Source of the DNA: Proteobacteria bacterium UBA5122
GTDB taxonomy: Bacteria; Pseudomonadota; Gammaproteobacteria; Tenderiales; Tenderiaceae
Direction of reading: 5' to 3'
DNA: 17,001 nucleotides
Assembly (NCBI GenBank): GCA_002415485.1
Contig: DHYU01000029.1
Coordinates: 1-17,001, forward strand
Made by a program: the position numbers and the translations under genes
The notes under the pieces: model-generated
What the model was told of the DNA's origin: nothing
The model's database searches: none
The model's input: only the letters and a program-made list of their open reading frames with translations
Shown: positions 8,971 to 16,393 of the stretch, piece after piece
Position numbering within the stretch: position 1 is the stretch's first letter
Layout: each line of letters opens with the position of its first letter

Positions 8971-9607
8971 TCGTGAGTGGCTGTGGCAGTGCTGCCGTGA
9001 TTTCACGGTAGCGCTGCAGGTCGGCGTCAAATTGCTGCTGAATGCTGAGCCGGTTGTCTTGTTGTTCGGCCAGGGTTTGTTGATAGTGCTCCAGCTTGTC
9101 CTGGGTCTGAGCAAGTTCCTGACGCAGGCCCTCTGGTGCACGTTTGCCGGTGCGTTCGTAATCGCCAGCCTTGCGGCTGAGTTCGTGCAGTCGCTCCTCC
9201 AGTCTGCGCATGGCATGCTCTGTTGCCCCCAGTAGTGATTCCAGATGGCTTAATTTACGTGCGCGGGCATCATTGATCTCCGCCTCATTGGCGTAGGTGC
9301 GCAGCAGTGCTCGATCGCGTGAGAGCTGGGCCTGGCGCTGTTTGGCCTCGGCCTGTTGTTCAGGTGCCTTGGAGGATTCGGCCATTTGTTCGGTGACCGA
9401 TTCGATGGTGTAGAGCGTGGTGCCCTGGCGGCTGATCACGCGATAGCCTTGCTCCAGATGGGCGGGGTCGAGTCGGTCTGAATAGTGCACATTGCCGTCA
9501 GCATCGCTCCAGCGATAGAGCTGGTCGCCATGTGCGGCGAGCGGCAGCAGGCTGGTGGCCAGTGTGCTGCATAACAGTAGACGTGTGAGGTGTTGAGCGG
9601 TGTGCAT
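8960..9607 (-). CDS. Secreted DUF4124 protein with long coiled coil
   Basis: The 215-residue protein has a likely Sec signal peptide (about 1-27, hydrophobic LLLCSTLATSLLPLAAHG). A DUF4124 domain follows, marked by DQLYRWSDADGNVHYSD (28-44), whose YxWxDxxGxVxYSD pattern defines the family. From about residue 75 to 205 the chain is nearly all charged and Gln-rich helix with heptad-like Leu spacing (LSHLESLLGATEHAMRRLEE), probably a coiled coil. It is expected in the periplasm. The function of DUF4124 is not known. Start at ATG 9607 has no clear ribosome site; instead a short inverted repeat GGCTA-GAA-TAGCC lies directly upstream. It converges on argB with an 11-base overlap and is divergent from the TauE/SafE gene. 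Confidence 0.85.
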   Translation of the reverse strand: MHTAQHLTRLLLCSTLATSLLPLAAHGDQLYRWSDADGNVHYSDRLDPAHLEQGYRVISRQGTTLYTIESVTEQMAESSKAPEQQAEAKQRQAQLSRDRALLRTYANEAEINDARARKLSHLESLLGATEHAMRRLEERLHELSRKAGDYERTGKRAPEGLRQELAQTQDKLEHYQQTLAEQQDNRLSIQQQFDADLQRYREITAALPQPLTIRP

Positions 9608-9609
9608 GT

Positions 9610-9622
9610 GGCTATTCTAGCC
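9610..9622. repeat. Short inverted repeat at the DUF4124 translation start
   Basis: GGCTA-TTC-TAGCC is a perfect five-base-pair inverted repeat located 3 to 15 bases before the DUF4124 ATG, where a ribosome site would be expected. It lies in the 54-base gap between that gene and the TauE/SafE gene. It may be an mRNA hairpin or a small protein-binding half-site pair, or chance. Confidence 0.3.
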
Positions 9623-9661
9623 GAGTCGCTGCCAACTAAAAACCAAGAAGGATAATGTGGC

Positions 9662-10417
9662 TTGGCCTGGACTGAGCAGCTGTTGTTGTTTGTCGTGTCG
9701 CTGGTGGCGAATGCGTTTTCGGCGCTGGCGGGTGGCGGTGCCGGGCTGATTCAATTGCCGGCGCTGCTGTTTCTTGGCTTGCCGTTCTCGGTGGCGCTGG
9801 CGACGCACAAGATCGCCAGTGTGGCGCTCGGGATCGGCGCGACGGTGCGACACTGGCGGGAGAGCAGTCTTGAACGCGGTTTTGCGCTGTTCATCCTGGC
9901 CTGTGGTCTGCCGGGGGTGGTGGCGGGCGCCAGTCTGGTGTTGTTTGTGCCGGACCGGGTGGCCGAAATCGCGCTCGGTGTGCTGACGGCAGGGCTGGGG
10001 ATCTATTCCTATTTCAAACCTGAGTTGGGCCAGCAGTTCGAGGCCAAACATCGTACTCCGATGGGGTTTGCGCTCGGCGGTGCAATGTTGTTGTTCATCG
10101 GTGTGCTCAACGGTTCGCTGACCTCGGGCACGGGGTTGTTCGTGACCTTGTGGCTGGTGCGCTGGTTCGGGCTCGATTACAAGCGGGCCGTGGCCTATAC
10201 GCTGATCCTGGTCGGCCTGTTTTGGAACGGTACCGGCGCGCTGACGCTGGGGCTGCTGGGGGATGTGCAGTGGGACTGGCTGCCCGCCTTGCTGCTCGGT
10301 TCGTTGCTTGGTGGTTATCTCGGCGCCCATTACGCGATCGTAAAGGGCAACCGAGTGATCAAGCGCGCGTTTGAGGTGGTGACGCTGGTGATCGGGATCG
10401 CGCTGATTATTGGTTAG
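9662..10417 (+). CDS. TauE/SafE family membrane permease
   Basis: The 251-residue protein is strongly hydrophobic, with about eight membrane segments (for example 7-24, 33-47, 76-96, 102-117, 136-150, 176-200, 206-223, 236-250). It has the two-repeat layout of the TauE/SafE (DUF81) family: AGGGAGLIQLPALL near residue 23 and the second-half TSGTGLFVTLWLV near 154. The closing stretch GGYLGAHYAI...RAFEVVTLVIG is typical. Members export or move sulfite, sulfoacetate and other organosulfur anions, but the substrate here cannot be told. The start is TTG at 9662. The frame has a stop at 9653-9655, and AAGGA (9648-9652) is nine bases upstream, so no ATG or GTG start is available. It converges on pyrE with a gap of only three bases. 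Confidence 0.88.
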   Translation: MAWTEQLLLFVVSLVANAFSALAGGGAGLIQLPALLFLGLPFSVALATHKIASVALGIGATVRHWRESSLERGFALFILACGLPGVVAGASLVLFVPDRVAEIALGVLTAGLGIYSYFKPELGQQFEAKHRTPMGFALGGAMLLFIGVLNGSLTSGTGLFVTLWLVRWFGLDYKRAVAYTLILVGLFWNGTGALTLGLLGDVQWDWLPALLLGSLLGGYLGAHYAIVKGNRVIKRAFEVVTLVIGIALIIG

Positions 10418-10420
10418 CGC

Positions 10421-11065
10421 TTAGCTGACGCCGTAGCGTTCGCGATAGGCGCGGACGGCGGCGAGGGTGTCGGCGCGGTTGCCTTGTTCGGCCAGATAGT
10501 CGATCAGGCTGCTGAGCTGGGCGATGCTGGCGACCGGAAAGCCGTGTTGTTCTTCCACTTCCTGGATCGCTGATTTTTCGCCCTGGCCCTTTTCCTGACG
10601 ATCCAGTGCGATGACGACACCGGCCGTAGTCGCGCCCGCGGCATTGATGATGTCGATCGATTCGCGTACCGAGGTGCCCGCAGAGATCACGTCATCGATG
10701 ATCAAGACCTTGCCTTGCAGCGGTGCGCCGACGATGGTGCCGCCTTCGCCGTGGTCCTTGGCCTCTTTGCGGTTGAAGGCGTAGGGGATGTCCTTGCCGT
10801 GGTGGTCGGCCAGCGCGACGACGGTGGCGGTAGCCAGCGGGATGCCCTTGTAGGCGGGGCCGAACAGCATGTCGTATTCGATGCCGGAGGCCTCAATCGC
10901 GGCGGCGTAATAACGACCCAGCTTGGCGATGGAGCTGCCGCTGTTGAACAGGCCGCTGTTGAAGAAATAGGGGCTGATGCGGCCCGATTTGAGCGTAAAT
11001 TCGCCAAAACGCAATACATCGGTGGCGATGACGAAGTCGAGGAATTCTTTTTGATAGGCGTGCAT
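10421..11065 (-). CDS. pyrE: Orotate phosphoribosyltransferase
   Basis: PyrE joins orotate to PRPP to make orotidine 5'-phosphate in pyrimidine synthesis. The 214 residues starting MHAYQKEFLDFVI match E. coli PyrE (213 residues) end to end: FGEFTLKSGRISPYFFN, GPAYKGIPLA, NRKEAKDHGEGG (flexible loop) and the PRPP signature VLIIDDVISAGTS. The frame stays open upstream to 11206, but the family start and the promoter at 11100-11129 place the start at ATG 11065. It is divergent from the exonuclease III gene, the same arrangement as pyrE-crc in Pseudomonas. Confidence 0.97.
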   Translation of the reverse strand: MHAYQKEFLDFVIATDVLRFGEFTLKSGRISPYFFNSGLFNSGSSIAKLGRYYAAAIEASGIEYDMLFGPAYKGIPLATATVVALADHHGKDIPYAFNRKEAKDHGEGGTIVGAPLQGKVLIIDDVISAGTSVRESIDIINAAGATTAGVVIALDRQEKGQGEKSAIQEVEEQHGFPVASIAQLSSLIDYLAEQGNRADTLAAVRAYRERYGVS

Positions 11066-11099
11066 ACTCAGGTTCCGCTGCTGTTCGGGAAAAGCTGGT

Positions 11100-11129
11100 A
11101 TTGTACGCCTTCCCGCCGGCGCGGGGCAA
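11100..11129 (-). promoter_or_regulatory. Candidate sigma70 promoter for pyrE
   Basis: On the - strand: -35 TTGCCC (11124-11129, 4 of 6 consensus), 18-base spacer, -10 TACAAT (11100-11105, 5 of 6). The start would be near 11093, giving a short leader of about 28 bases. No pyrE attenuator hairpin with leader peptide is visible in this space, unlike the E. coli gene. Confidence 0.5.
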
Positions 11130-11147
11130 AATCCAGTGGTGATGGTT

Positions 11148-11153
11148 AGGAAG
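11148..11153 (+). promoter_or_regulatory. Shine-Dalgarno site for the exonuclease III-family gene
   Basis: AGGAAG precedes a run of in-frame start codons (11136 GTG, 11139 GTG, 11142 ATG, 11154 ATG, 11157 ATG). Spacing suits only the ATG at 11157, five bases beyond the AGGA core. Confidence 0.6.
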
Positions 11154-11156
11154 ATG

Positions 11157-11930
11157 ATGAGAGTTATTTCAGCAAATTTGAACGGCATACGTTCGGCGCA
11201 GCGCAAAGGTTTTTTTGAGTGGATGCTGGCGCAGAACGCGGATGTGATCTGTATTCAGGAGACCAAGGCGCAGCGCGATCAGTTGGATGATCCTGTGTTT
11301 CACCCTGCCGGGTATTTCTGCTATTTCTTTGATGCCGAGAAAAAGGGCTATAGCGGTGTCGCCATTTATTCGCGTGTCGAGCCCAAGGCAGTACACACCG
11401 GTCTGGGCTGGGATCATGTGGATACCGAGGGGCGCTGGATCGAGGCCGAGTTTGATGGTTTGAGTGTTGCTTCTTTGTATCTGCCATCGGGTTCGGCCAG
11501 TGAAGAGCGCCATGAAAACAAATTGCGCTTCATGGATAAATTTCTGCAGGACATGCAGCGTATGCGCAGTCAGAAGCGCGAATTTATTATTTGCGGTGAT
11601 TGGAACACGGTGCACAAAGAGATCGACATCAAGAACTTCAAGAGCAACCAGAAGACCTCAGGTTGTACGCCGGTGGAGCGTGAGTGGATGGATCGTGTGT
11701 TTGGCGAGCACGGCTGGGTGGATGCCTTTCGCGTCGTGAATCAACAGGCGGATGAATACACCTGGTGGTCGAATCGCGGTCAGGCCTGGGTCAAGAACGT
11801 GGGCTGGCGCATCGATTATCAAATCATCACGCCCGGTTTGGCTGATAAGGTATTGGGTGAATCGATCTATCGTGCGGAGCGTTTTTCAGATCATGCGCCG
11901 TTGACGATCGATTACGACTGGGCGTTGTAG
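11157..11930 (+). CDS. xthA: Exonuclease III-family protein at the crc locus (probable active exodeoxyribonuclease III)
   Basis: The 257-residue protein starts MRVISANLNGIRSA and belongs to the exonuclease III / EEP nuclease fold. Active-site residues are all present: Asn8 (NLNG), Glu35 (IQETKA), Tyr108 (SLYLPSG), Asp148 and Asn150 (CGDWN), Asp220 (WRIDYQ), and Asp245-His246 (SDHAPL). This predicts a working AP endonuclease / 3'-5' DNA exonuclease in base excision repair. The overall sequence and the position next to pyrE are closest to Pseudomonas Crc, as I recall that protein. Crc regulates translation with Hfq and has lost nuclease residues (Glu35 to Asp; GDWN not kept). Here the nuclease residues are intact, so a repair enzyme is the better call, with a regulatory role not excluded. 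The start was chosen from AGGAAG at 11148-11153. Confidence 0.9.
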   Translation: MRVISANLNGIRSAQRKGFFEWMLAQNADVICIQETKAQRDQLDDPVFHPAGYFCYFFDAEKKGYSGVAIYSRVEPKAVHTGLGWDHVDTEGRWIEAEFDGLSVASLYLPSGSASEERHENKLRFMDKFLQDMQRMRSQKREFIICGDWNTVHKEIDIKNFKSNQKTSGCTPVEREWMDRVFGEHGWVDAFRVVNQQADEYTWWSNRGQAWVKNVGWRIDYQIITPGLADKVLGESIYRAERFSDHAPLTIDYDWAL

Positions 11931-11970
11931 AAAAATGCCTGCCGGCCCCTGCCTTAGGCAGAGGCGGCAG
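11931..11970 (-). terminator. Intrinsic terminator of the dynamin-like gene
   Basis: A GC-rich hairpin pairs CTGCCG (11939-11944) with CGGCAG (11965-11970), CC (11947-11948) with GG (11963-11964), and CTGCC (11949-11953) with GGCAG (11957-11961), around loop TTA. Small bulges are GC at 11945-11946 and A at 11962. On the - strand the stem is followed by GCATTTTT, giving a U-run after three bases. The loop is the stop codon of the GTPase gene itself. For the + strand gene it lacks a U-run and may be only a partial stop. Confidence 0.55.
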
Positions 11971-13924
11971 CGGGTGGTTTGGTTTGATCTTGGCCTGATT
12001 TGGGAGTTTGTAGTTGGCGATACATCTTTTGTAGTGCCTCGACCTGGACACGTAAATCCTTGCAGGTCGCTTCCAGTTCTTGTTTTCTGGATGCCAGATT
12101 TTCTTTTGATTCGTTGACCTTGTACAAGGTTTCCATGTGTTGCTCGAGCACTTGTTTGTGTTCGGTCACATGTTTGGCCAGCGGTACCATCACGTCTTTA
12201 AACCAGGTTTCCGCTTCTTGGTTGGCCTGGAAAAAGATGTCACGTGCGTGGCTGACCAGGGTGATGAAGAATTTCTTGATGACGAAGCTTTGTTCGGTCA
12301 TCGTGGTGATGGTGCTGGTGCGATAATCCTCGGCCTGCGCGTATATCTTCTCCATCTCGGCCAGATATTTGTCTGTGGAAAAGATCTTTGGCGTTTGGGC
12401 GGGCAGATCGTTTTCTTCCTGGAAGCGATCATAGATCTTGATGATCTGATCGCGGGTGTCCGAGGCGTGGCGGGTCGCGATTTGCAGCGTTTCGCTAATG
12501 GCATCAAATATGCTCTTCATGCCGGTTTTTAATCCGCCAGTGGTCCAGCTGCCGGCCATTCGATCGCGTGCGTCATTCACCAATTTGTCGAATTTTTTCA
12601 GGCTCAGTTCGTTTAAGAGCAGTTGGGCCTGTTGATTCAAGGTGCGACGACTGGACTGGAAATATTCCATGTTCTTGTTGTAAGACTCCTGTTTTTCGCG
12701 AGCCTTACGCATCATGTGTTGAATCAGAGTGGTGTTCTTGCCGCTCATGGCATTGAGTTCTGCCAGATGCTCTGCATGTTGCTTGAACTGGCTGCTCATG
12801 TGCTCGAAATCACTACGAATCAGGCTGCCGACTTCATTGGCCACGGTGCTGCGAATGATGCCTTGTTTGGCAGGAATGATTTCGCTAGCAAGGTAATGCT
12901 CGAGTGCAGGCAGACGGCTGGCTGCGAGCAAGGTTGCATCGTCCTTGGTTTTGGCCAGCAGTGCCTTTTGCGCAGAGACTGGAAAGACTGCTTCAACCGG
13001 GATGCCCAGGGCATTGGCGGCTTCTTTTTGTTGGGTGGAGATGGAGGCTTGGACGGCCTTGTCATCCTTCATCTCATCCCACAGTGTATCGATCTTGTTC
13101 AGTGCAGCGACCAGGCCCTTGCCGACATCGCCACGGAATTCTTTGATGTGGTGTTCCCACATCTCCAGATCGCTGCGGGTAACGCCGGTGTCGGCGGCCA
13201 ATACGAACAACACCGCATGCGCGTTCGGCAGCATGTTGAGCGTCAGTTCGGGTTCGGTGCCGAGGGCGTTCAATCCGGGGGTGTCGAGGATTGCCAAGCC
13301 TTGTTGCAGCAAGGGGTGCGGAAAGCTGATAACCGCATGGCGCCATTGAGGGACTTCGATAGTCTCTGGTGCGGGCGCATCTGTTTTGCGACGACGAGGT
13401 ATATCGTCAAACAATCCCAGGTTGACTGCATCGGCTGTGGGGATCATCTTGGTTTTAACAACCTCTTTCAATGCCTCGACCATTTGGTCGGGCGAGTTGA
13501 TGTCGAGGCTGATGGTCTTCCAGCGGTCCTTGCTCTTTTTCAGTTCAGAGATGCTGGCTTCTTCGAGTCGGGTTTCGATCGGCAGCAGGCGGATATAGGC
13601 CTGCTCTTCTTCCTGATCGTAAAACAATTCGGTTGGACACATGGTGGTGCGGCCTGCCTCGGATGGCAGCAGGCGGCGTTTGTAATCCGAAAAGAAAATC
13701 GAGTTGATCAGTTCGGTCTTGCCGCGCGAAAACTCGGCGACAAAGGCAATGGTCAAATGGTCGGTTTTGAGCGACTCAATGACATCGAACAGACGTATGT
13801 CCAGCTCGGGGCTGCTTTGTCCACGCGAGTTGAGCCAGTGATGATAATCCTGGATGACCTGGATTAATTCGGCTTTCCAATGATCGAAAGCCCGCATCTG
13901 TTGTTTGAAGAGATTTTCCTGCAT
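11954..13924 (-). CDS. Dynamin-like GTPase
   Basis: The 656-residue protein has an N-terminal dynamin-type GTPase domain (about 55-350): G1 AEFSRGKT (63-70), G2 Thr93/Thr94 in GRTTMCPTEL, G3 DTPGLN (214-219), G4 NKID (276-279) and possible G5 SAQK (317-320). Residues 360-640 are mostly helical, as in the stalk of dynamin-like proteins, with a coiled coil at about 585-640 and a short Pro/Ala-rich tail. There is no strong membrane-spanning segment; the helix near 548-566 (VIKKFFITLVSHARDIFF) is a candidate membrane-touching helix. The first Gly of the P-loop is Ala63, while Gly68-Lys69-Thr70 are kept. Bacterial dynamins remodel or protect membranes, but the role here is unknown. The gene stands alone: yggT is 147 bases upstream and no partner dynamin adjoins it. 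Confidence 0.85.
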   Translation of the reverse strand: MQENLFKQQMRAFDHWKAELIQVIQDYHHWLNSRGQSSPELDIRLFDVIESLKTDHLTIAFVAEFSRGKTELINSIFFSDYKRRLLPSEAGRTTMCPTELFYDQEEEQAYIRLLPIETRLEEASISELKKSKDRWKTISLDINSPDQMVEALKEVVKTKMIPTADAVNLGLFDDIPRRRKTDAPAPETIEVPQWRHAVISFPHPLLQQGLAILDTPGLNALGTEPELTLNMLPNAHAVLFVLAADTGVTRSDLEMWEHHIKEFRGDVGKGLVAALNKIDTLWDEMKDDKAVQASISTQQKEAANALGIPVEAVFPVSAQKALLAKTKDDATLLAASRLPALEHYLASEIIPAKQGIIRSTVANEVGSLIRSDFEHMSSQFKQHAEHLAELNAMSGKNTTLIQHMMRKAREKQESYNKNMEYFQSSRRTLNQQAQLLLNELSLKKFDKLVNDARDRMAGSWTTGGLKTGMKSIFDAISETLQIATRHASDTRDQIIKIYDRFQEENDLPAQTPKIFSTDKYLAEMEKIYAQAEDYRTSTITTMTEQSFVIKKFFITLVSHARDIFFQANQEAETWFKDVMVPLAKHVTEHKQVLEQHMETLYKVNESKENLASRKQELEATCKDLRVQVEALQKMYRQLQTPKSGQDQTKPPAAASA

Positions 13925-14071
13925 AACCCCTGCCGGTATCCTTGTGTCCTAACTTTTTGATAATTCCCTATTCTTTTCGGGAGCGGCTGAACGAACGTCA
14001 AGCTTGTTATCGGTCACCATCATGGGTGGCTTTAGCCTTAATGAGCTTGGTTGTTTTTCGAATATCCCTGC

Positions 14072-14644
14072 TCAGGCCAAGCTGCGCCCCATGACGAGCA
14101 ACGGCTCAACCAGCAAAATCTTGAGCAAACCGATGGCCAGAAATACAACGATGGGTGAGAGGTCGATGCCGCCCATCGCAGGCAAAATGCGGCGTGCGGG
14201 GCGCATTACTGGTTCATTGAGGGCGTAGAGAATACCAGTCAGCGGTGATGGTGTGCCTGGTCCTACCCAGCTGAGGATGACCTGGACGATGATGGTGACC
14301 ATATACAGGTTGAGTACCATGCCGATCAGTTCGCCCAATGACATCAATGCCAGGCCTGGGACGGCGAAGGCGACACCGCCGACCAGACCGAGCAGTGCCA
14401 GCTTGGTCACCTGCAGCACAAACAGCAGCACGATCGATGCGATATCGATGCCGCCAACGCCAGGGATGATGCGGCGCAGCGGTTTGAGTGGCGGATTGGT
14501 GACCTTGACCAGGAATTGTGAGATCGGATTGTAAAAGTCGGCGCGGGCCAGTTGCAGCATGAAGCGCAGCAGCACCGCCATCATGTATAGGCTAAACAGC
14601 GATTCGATCAAAAAACCGGCGGCGTTACCCATGTAGTCATTCAT
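14072..14644 (-). CDS. yggT: YggT family membrane protein with two internal repeats
   Basis: The 190-residue protein holds two YGGT domains in tandem. Each has a membrane segment, a loop of the type NPPLKPLRRIIPGVGGIDIA (50-69) or NEPVMRPARRILPAMGGIDL (143-162), and a second membrane segment. A further hydrophobic pair (about 82-110) joins them. The repeats suggest an ancient duplication that is general to many proteobacterial members. The family is an inner-membrane protein of unclear function, with links to osmotic or potassium tolerance in some species. The ATG follows the proC stop directly (TAAATG) with GGAGA at the end of proC, so it is translationally coupled to proC. Confidence 0.92.
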   Translation of the reverse strand: MNDYMGNAAGFLIESLFSLYMMAVLLRFMLQLARADFYNPISQFLVKVTNPPLKPLRRIIPGVGGIDIASIVLLFVLQVTKLALLGLVGGVAFAVPGLALMSLGELIGMVLNLYMVTIIVQVILSWVGPGTPSPLTGILYALNEPVMRPARRILPAMGGIDLSPIVVFLAIGLLKILLVEPLLVMGRSLA

Positions 14645-15484
14645 TTAGGCGTCTCCTGCTTGGCCAAGCTGGTCGGCCAGTTCCCGTGAGCGTTCACAAG
14701 CGGCGTTCAGGGCGCGTTGAACGCTGGCACGCAAATCATCGTGTTCAAAACTGTTCAAGGCGCGTTCGGTGGTGCCGCCGGGTGAGGTTACCCGCTGTCG
14801 CAGCACGGCGCAGTCCTCTTCGCTTTCGAGGGCCATCTTGCTGGCGCCGAGGGCGGTTTGCAGCGTCAGCAATTTTGCTTGATCGGCACTGAGGCCCAGC
14901 GCTTGAGCCGCGTTTTGCATGGCCTCCATGAACAAAAAGAAATAGGCGGGGCCGCTGCCGGAGAGTGCGGTGACGGCATCCATCTGTGCCTCGTGCTCCA
15001 GCCACAGGGCGATGCCGACGGCGCGCAGGATCGATTCCGCCTGATCGCGTTGTGATGCGGAGACCTGGGCGTTGGCGTAGAGGCCGCTGGCGCCGGTTTG
15101 GATCAGCGCCGGTGTGTTGGGCATGCAGCGGACGATGGCGACGTTGCCGCCGAGCCAGCGGTTCAGGTCCTGCTCGCGGATGCCGGCGGCGACCGAAATC
15201 ACCAGCGGTTGGCGTTGTTGCACCAGTGCTTGCAGCTCGCTGGCGACGCTGTGCAAGACCTGAGGTTTGACGGCAAGCACAAGGACGTCGGCCTCGGCGG
15301 CGGCCGTCAGGTTGTCGCTGCTGGTGTGGATGCCGAAGCGTTGTTGCAAGGCTTGCAGTTGTTCTGCGTTGCGGTCACTGACCCAAATCTGCTCGGGTGC
15401 AGTGCCGTCCTGAATCAGGCCGCCGATCAGGCTGCGGGCCATATTGCCGCCGCCGATGAAGGCTATCGTGTTGGAGTTGGTCAT
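14645..15484 (-). CDS. proC: Pyrroline-5-carboxylate reductase
   Basis: ProC reduces 1-pyrroline-5-carboxylate to proline with NAD(P)H, the last step of proline synthesis. The 279-residue protein has the Rossmann motif AFIGGGNMARSLIGG (8-22), AVKPQ (71-75), RCMPNTPA (119-126) and the family signature ALSGSGPAYFFLFMEAM (173-189) with VTSPGGTTERAL (232-243). I start at ATG 15484 (MTNSNTIAFIGGGN) because it fits the family N-terminus. An in-frame ATG at 15505 would add MKTISPA, and neither has a good ribosome site. It lies between yggS and yggT on the same strand, a conserved trio beside pilT in pseudomonads. Confidence 0.95.
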   Translation of the reverse strand: MTNSNTIAFIGGGNMARSLIGGLIQDGTAPEQIWVSDRNAEQLQALQQRFGIHTSSDNLTAAAEADVLVLAVKPQVLHSVASELQALVQQRQPLVISVAAGIREQDLNRWLGGNVAIVRCMPNTPALIQTGASGLYANAQVSASQRDQAESILRAVGIALWLEHEAQMDAVTALSGSGPAYFFLFMEAMQNAAQALGLSADQAKLLTLQTALGASKMALESEEDCAVLRQRVTSPGGTTERALNSFEHDDLRASVQRALNAACERSRELADQLGQAGDA

Positions 15485-15548
15485 GGCAGGAGATATTGTC
15501 TTCATTCACACAGGTGGCGAGAGTTTACTGTAATCGACGCGCAAACGG

Positions 15549-16256
15549 TTAATGCGCTGGGTACTGGCGTTGACCGAAGATGGCGCTGCCGATGCGGACG
15601 ATCGTCGCGCCGGCGGCGATGGCCGCCTCCAGATCATCCGACATGCCCATCGACAAGGTATCGAGCGCCAAGCCGCTGGCCTGGATCTGTTGATACAGCG
15701 CGTGCAGTTGCTCGAACACGGCGCGCTGTTGGTCAAAGCCATCCGCGGGGGCGGGGATGGCCATCAGTCCACGTAGCCGAATATTGTCGAGCGCGGCGAT
15801 CTCATGTGCCAGGGCGATGGCCTCCTGCGGCAGACAGCCGGATTTGCTGGCCTCCGCGCTGATATTGACCTGCAGGCAGAGGTTGAGAGGTGGCAGTGAC
15901 GGCGGTCGTTGTTCGCTCAGGCGGCGTGCGATCTTAAGGCGGTCGACACTGTGCACCCAGTCAAAGTGTTCGGCGATCTCGGCGGTTTTATTGGACTGAA
16001 TGGCGCCGATGTAATGCCACTCCAGCGCGTCGAGCGCGGCGGTCTGTTTGGCCTGCGTGATCTTGCCGATGGACTCTTGCAGATAGTTTTCGCCAAAGGC
16101 GTGCTGGCCACAGGCGGCGGCGCTGGCGATGTCGGACAGCGGCCAGGTCTTGCTGACGGCGAGCAGCGTGACGCTGCCCGGTGGGCGGCCGTAGCTGATC
16201 TCGGCCTGTCGAATGCGATCCAGCAGTTGCTGCAAACGTGTGGCGATGGTGTCCAC
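15549..16256 (-). CDS. yggS: Pyridoxal phosphate homeostasis protein (YggS/PLPBP family)
   Basis: YggS-type proteins bind pyridoxal 5'-phosphate and keep free PLP in balance; no enzymatic activity is established. The 235-residue protein is a single alanine-racemase-type barrel with the PLP lysine Lys36 in LLAVSKTWP, then HAFGENYLQE (52-61), LEWHYIGAIQSNK (78-90), QVNISAEASKSGC and the phosphate-binding end SMGMSDDLEAAI...VRIGSAIFG. The start is a GTG at 16256, backed by GGGAG six bases upstream. A TAAAAT -10-like box (16285-16290, - strand) lies upstream but has no good -35. The gene leads the yggS-proC-yggT set and is divergent from pilT. Confidence 0.95.
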   Translation of the reverse strand: MDTIATRLQQLLDRIRQAEISYGRPPGSVTLLAVSKTWPLSDIASAAACGQHAFGENYLQESIGKITQAKQTAALDALEWHYIGAIQSNKTAEIAEHFDWVHSVDRLKIARRLSEQRPPSLPPLNLCLQVNISAEASKSGCLPQEAIALAHEIAALDNIRLRGLMAIPAPADGFDQQRAVFEQLHALYQQIQASGLALDTLSMGMSDDLEAAIAAGATIVRIGSAIFGQRQYPAH

Positions 16257-16393
16257 GACTGACTCCCTGATTGAATGGCGCCTTATTTTAGCAGTCTCCC
16301 CGGGCCGTTTGAGTGGCTGAATTAAGAACTGACGGCGCTGGCCGTTAAACAGCTTGGAATAAATTCTGCGTTAGCAACGAGGAAGGGAGTGAT

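Noticed and set aside
11066..11206. A 47-residue N-terminal extension of pyrE
   Set aside because: It would run through the pyrE promoter and the start of the divergent exonuclease gene, and PyrE homologues start at the ATG at 11065.
12623..13867. A 414-codon open frame on the + strand opposite the dynamin-like gene
   Set aside because: It lies wholly antisense to a gene with clear GTPase motifs, and its translation shows no recognisable domain. Codon bias of the real gene explains the lack of stops.
13925..14071. Possible promoter for the dynamin-like gene (TTGACG on the - strand at 13996-14001)
   Set aside because: No acceptable -10 box lies 16-18 bases downstream. Nothing else in this 147-base gap is convincing.
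15098..15862. A 254-codon + strand frame opposite proC and yggS
   Set aside because: It spans the ends of two well-identified genes and its translation has no family features.
16257..16393. Possible sigma54 promoter for pilT (TGGCCG ... near 16349)
   Set aside because: Spacing and the second half do not fit TGGCAC-N5-TTGC, so I do not report it.
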